Shown: one piece after another, positions 61,145 to 64,000 of the stretch
Layout of the letters: every line of letters begins with the position of its first letter
Position numbering within the stretch: position 1 is the first letter of the stretch
Assembly: GCF_019511525.1 (NCBI RefSeq)
Contig: NZ_JAEUAT010000009.1
Span: 186,001 to 250,000 of the forward strand
DNA: 64,000 nucleotides
Direction: 5' to 3'
From: Rhizobium cauense
Lineage (GTDB): Bacteria > Pseudomonadota > Alphaproteobacteria > Rhizobiales > Rhizobiaceae
Position numbers and translations under genes: made by a program
Notes under the pieces: model-generated
Told to the model about the DNA's origin: nothing
Database searches by the model: none
The model's input: the letters and a program-made list of their open reading frames with translations, nothing else

Positions 61145-61969
61145 TCAGTGATTGCGCCATCCCATCAACGTCTCGATCCTCTGCGCCGAAGCGCGCACCT
61201 GTTCGGTGTAGTGGCTCTCGTCGGAAAGCACTTTCTGCTCCGGCAACACGATAGAGATGGTGGCAACGCACTCGCCTTCGCGGTCGCAGACCGGCGAGGC
61301 GATGCAGGCAACGGCGTAATCCGACTCGGCGACCTGGATCGAAAGCCGCTCTTCAAAGGCCCTTCCGGCCGCATCGGAGAGTGTCAACGCATCGATCTCA
61401 GCGCGTCCAGTTGGCGAGGTCCGCGCGCAGCGCTTGAACAACTCTATCCGCTCGCTCTTTGGCAAATGGCCGACAAGCAGCCTGCCAGACGCCGTCCAGT
61501 TCAGCGGCACGCGGGTACCGACGCGCGAGGCCACCTGAAAATGGCTCGGCCCGTCCGCCATCGCCAGGACGAGCATGTAGTCGCCGTCGCGACCGCAGAC
61601 CTGAACGGTTTCGCCGGCCTGCCGGCAAAGATCATGCATTTCATGGGTAGCAACACTCATGAAATCGAGCGACCGCGCGTAGGCAAGTCCGTAGTGATAG
61701 AGGCGAGAACCAAGCCAGATCGAACCATCCGACTTGCGGGCCAGAAGGTTCTTTTCGACCAGATCTTCAATGATGACATAGACGGTCGAAAGCGGAGCGC
61801 GGACTGCCTTGGCGATCGCATAAGCGCCGGCCGGAGAACCGGTTTCATAAAGATAATCAATAACCTGCAACGCGCGGTCGATGCCACTTACGCGAGAGCG
61901 TCGCGCGCCCTTCAGGTTGCCTGCCTCAGCCTCCTCAAGAGGGGCTGCCGATGAGGTCTCGATGTCCAA
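61145..61969 (-). CDS. IclR-family transcriptional regulator
   Basis: A 274-residue regulator from TTG 61969 with GGAG seven bases upstream; the frame is open to 62194 without a better start. The winged helix includes AYAIAKAVRAPLSTVYVIIE, and the effector domain includes GRLLVGHLPKSERIELF and ESDYAVACIASPVCDREGEC. It sits on the opposite strand between RidA and the SelA-like gene and probably controls the surrounding locus. Confidence 0.9.
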   Translation of the reverse strand: MDIETSSAAPLEEAEAGNLKGARRSRVSGIDRALQVIDYLYETGSPAGAYAIAKAVRAPLSTVYVIIEDLVEKNLLARKSDGSIWLGSRLYHYGLAYARSLDFMSVATHEMHDLCRQAGETVQVCGRDGDYMLVLAMADGPSHFQVASRVGTRVPLNWTASGRLLVGHLPKSERIELFKRCARTSPTGRAEIDALTLSDAAGRAFEERLSIQVAESDYAVACIASPVCDREGECVATISIVLPEQKVLSDESHYTEQVRASAQRIETLMGWRNH

Positions 61970-62009
61970 TTCACCGCTCCACGTCTGATAACGAGAAGCT
62001 ATTACATTA

Positions 62010-62020
62010 TTATGGCATAA
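62010..62020. promoter_or_regulatory. Short palindrome in IclR/SelA-like divergent region
   Basis: TTATG-G-CATAA is a perfect 11-base palindrome, 41 bases upstream of the IclR start and 46 bases upstream of the SelA-like ATG. It is a candidate IclR operator or part of one; support is positional only. Confidence 0.35.
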
Positions 62021-62065
62021 CTGTCGATGGCAATTCGCAACATGCCGCCACTTTGGAGAAATAGA

Positions 62066-63262
62066 ATGTCCGATGATATCCGCACCAAAATCGGCCTGCG
62101 CCCAGTCATCAACGTGTCCGGTACGATGACGAGCCTCGGCGCATCGATTGTCGTCCCGCAAGCCGTTCGGGCGATGGAAGCGATCCTGCCGCAATTCGTC
62201 GAAATCAACGACCTGCAGCGCAAGGCGAGCAGCGTTATCGCACGGCTCACCGGTGGCGAAGCAGGCTTCGTCACCGCATCATGTTCTGCCGGAATCAGCC
62301 TCGCAGTCGCCGGCGCAATTACGGGCGACAATCTTCTCGCCATCGAGAAATTGCCTGATGTGACATCGGAGAAGAACGAAGTCCTCGTGCAGATGGGCCA
62401 TGTCGTCAGTTACGGCGCTCCGGTCGATCAGGCCATCCGGCTTGCCGGCGGAAAGGTCGTATTGGTTGGCCAGGCAACCTCGACGCACCGGTTCCATATG
62501 GAGAACGCCATAACCGACAAGACCGCGGCGGCGGTCTATGTGGTGTCCCACCATGTTGTCGATTATGGCTTGCTGCATCTGACCGAATTTATCGAGATCG
62601 CACACGCCAAGGGCGTTCCTGTTATCGTCGATGCCGCCTCCGAATACGATCTTAAGCTGTTTCTCGCGCAAGGAGCCGACATCGCGCTCTATTCCGGGCA
62701 CAAGTTTCTCGGCGGGCCGACCTCAGGCATCGTCGCCGGCAAGAAGGAACTGGTGCGCAGCGCCTTCCTACAAAACATGGGGATCGGCCGTGGCATGAAG
62801 GTCGGCAAGGAAAGCATCTACGGCGTCATGGCTGCCTTGGAAGCATGGGAAACGCGGGATCATGCCGGAATTCGGGAACGCGAGACCGGTTACTTGAACC
62901 TGTGGAAGGACGAGCTCAGCGATCGGCCAGGCGTTACAGCGCTAATCGAGCCAGACCCAACCAACAATCCGCTCGATCGCCTGCGGGTCGTTATATCGGC
63001 TGCGGAAGCACATATCACCGCCTGGGATCTTGCTGCCGCTCTGTCTCGCGGCGACCAACCTGTCATCGTGCGCGACCATGAGGTCGAGCACCATCATTTC
63101 TATCTGGATCCCTGCAATCTGCATCCAGGCCAGGAAACGATCGTTGCTGCTCGCCTTGCCGAAGAACTGGATAAGGCACGCGCATCGAACGAGATCATCG
63201 CAACACCCTTTGAAAACCGCAGTAAGCATCGCTTTGACGGCATGCTGCGCTGGCCGGACTGA
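62066..63262 (+). CDS. SelA/DgaE-like PLP-dependent enzyme (probable ammonia-lyase)
   Basis: A 398-residue fold-type I PLP enzyme. GGAG lies seven bases before ATG 62066. The Schiff-base lysine is Lys213 in YSGHKFLGGPTSG, and Asp189 in VIVDAASEYD contacts the PLP ring nitrogen. VINVSGTMTSLG and FVTASCSAGISLAVAGAITG match the SelA-related family (TIGR01437 type), which includes D-glucosaminate-6-phosphate ammonia-lyase DgaE. Selenocysteine synthase is unlikely, as no sel genes are near. It is linked to RidA and an amidohydrolase. Confidence 0.88.
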   Translation: MSDDIRTKIGLRPVINVSGTMTSLGASIVVPQAVRAMEAILPQFVEINDLQRKASSVIARLTGGEAGFVTASCSAGISLAVAGAITGDNLLAIEKLPDVTSEKNEVLVQMGHVVSYGAPVDQAIRLAGGKVVLVGQATSTHRFHMENAITDKTAAAVYVVSHHVVDYGLLHLTEFIEIAHAKGVPVIVDAASEYDLKLFLAQGADIALYSGHKFLGGPTSGIVAGKKELVRSAFLQNMGIGRGMKVGKESIYGVMAALEAWETRDHAGIRERETGYLNLWKDELSDRPGVTALIEPDPTNNPLDRLRVVISAAEAHITAWDLAAALSRGDQPVIVRDHEVEHHHFYLDPCNLHPGQETIVAARLAEELDKARASNEIIATPFENRSKHRFDGMLRWPD

Positions 63263-63299
63263 ACACCTACAGGCAAACGATAGATAGAAGGGAACAAAT

Positions 63300-64000
63300 A
63301 TGAGCGCCATAGAGACAAGCATTGGCCGATCGGTCGATCCCGTTTTGTCCGTCCAGAACCTCACTACCTCGTTTCTGGTAGATGGTGACTGGAAACCTGT
63401 GGTGCGGGATGTTTCCTTCTCAGTTGCTCCGGGAGAAACCGTTGCGATCGTGGGGGAGAGCGGTTCGGGGAAAAGCGTTACGTCGCTGTCGATCATGCGG
63501 CTTCTGCAGGCGGATTCGAGCCGCATCGACGGCAAGATCCTACTGGGGGGGCGCGATCTGCTATCGCTTCCCGAAGCCGACATGCGCAAAGTCCGCGGAA
63601 ACGATGTGTCGATGATCTTTCAAGAGCCGATGACGAGTCTCAACCCGCTCTTCACCATCGGCGACCAGATTTCGGAGGCATTGCTATGCCACAGGGCGAT
63701 TTCGAAGGCTGAGGCCAAAATTGAGACGATCCGCTTGCTGGAAAAGGTTCGCATCCCTTCGGCCGTCTCTCGCTTCGACGAATATCCACATCGCTTTTCC
63801 GGCGGCATGCGCCAGCGTGTGATGATCGCAATGGCTCTGGCTTCCAGACCAAAGCTGTTGATTGCAGACGAACCGACGACGGCACTCGACGTGACGATTC
63901 AGGGGCAGATTCTCGATCTCATCAAGATGCTGCAGGATGAACAGGGGACATCGGTCCTCTTCATCACCCATGACATGGGCGTCGTCGCTGAAATCGCCGA
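63300..64000 (+). CDS. Peptide-type ABC transporter ATPase (DppD family), 3' truncated by window
   Basis: ATG 63300 opens a frame that runs off the window after about 233 codons. Walker A GESGSGKSV, the Q-loop MIFQEPMTSLNPLFT, the signature FSGGMRQRVMIAMAL and Walker B LLIADEPTTALDV are present. Its role is to power the permeases at 57571 and 58512, although separated from them by four genes. A second ATPase (DppF type) is expected just beyond the window. Confidence 0.92.
   Translation, partial: MSAIETSIGRSVDPVLSVQNLTTSFLVDGDWKPVVRDVSFSVAPGETVAIVGESGSGKSVTSLSIMRLLQADSSRIDGKILLGGRDLLSLPEADMRKVRGNDVSMIFQEPMTSLNPLFTIGDQISEALLCHRAISKAEAKIETIRLLEKVRIPSAVSRFDEYPHRFSGGMRQRVMIAMALASRPKLLIADEPTTALDVTIQGQILDLIKMLQDEQGTSVLFITHDMGVVAEIA

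Noticed and set aside
62066..63262. Selenocysteine synthase (SelA) and a selenium system
   Set aside because: No selB, selD or tRNA-Sec is nearby, and the gene sits among catabolic genes; the SelA-related lyase group fits better.

Overview
The window looks like a replicon of a rhizobial alphaproteobacterium (Rhizobium, Agrobacterium or Ensifer type). Four things point that way: a GAAC-N7-GAAC LexA box ahead of an imuA-imuB-dnaE2 mutagenesis cassette, a thu-like disaccharide locus, several ABC sugar importers each with its own LacI, ROK or DeoR regulator, and a DUF6428-containing arsenic cluster. No rRNA, tRNA, CRISPR array or intact insertion sequence was seen. The mix of catabolic, toxin-antitoxin and arsenic genes would suit a chromid, a megaplasmid or an accessory chromosomal region; this is inference.

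Layout. 1-2213: a DUF1704 (MATCAP-like) metallopeptidase, cut by the window start, abuts an ATP-grasp ligase. 2280-3317: two decayed VapBC-type toxin-antitoxin loci. 3580-10826: LacI regulator and Gfo/Idh/MocA dehydrogenase, divergent from a sugar ABC importer plus ThuA. 11059-13139: AraC regulator divergent from an aldo/keto reductase. 13369-22106: two convergent ROK regulators, a GH38 alpha-mannosidase and a MalEFG-type importer. 22359-32461: a divergent sugar locus built round a DeoR regulator, with a class II aldolase, an FGGY kinase and a HAD protein on one side and a second FGGY kinase, an RbsACB importer and an epimerase on the other. 32618-35999: an ABC exporter, a MocR-type aminotransferase fragment and a SRAP/HMCES-type protein.

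36260-37870 is a small-gene region with HigBA. 38006-43514 is the SOS-controlled imuA-imuB-dnaE2 operon. 43645-50180 holds two arsenic units: arsR-arsN2-arsC-acr3-arsC-arsH on the plus strand, and arsR-MFS-TauE on the minus strand divergent from DUF6428. 50281 carries a short relic of another dnaE2 3' end. 50432-55562 holds an MFS exporter, two aldo/keto reductases, an LLM flavin oxidoreductase and a LysR regulator.

55971-64000 is a catabolic locus: a peptide-type ABC importer, an amidohydrolase, a RidA protein, an IclR regulator and a SelA/DgaE-like PLP enzyme. Its last gene runs off the window end. It is one of the two best candidates here for undescribed biology, together with the DUF1704/ATP-grasp pair at the start.
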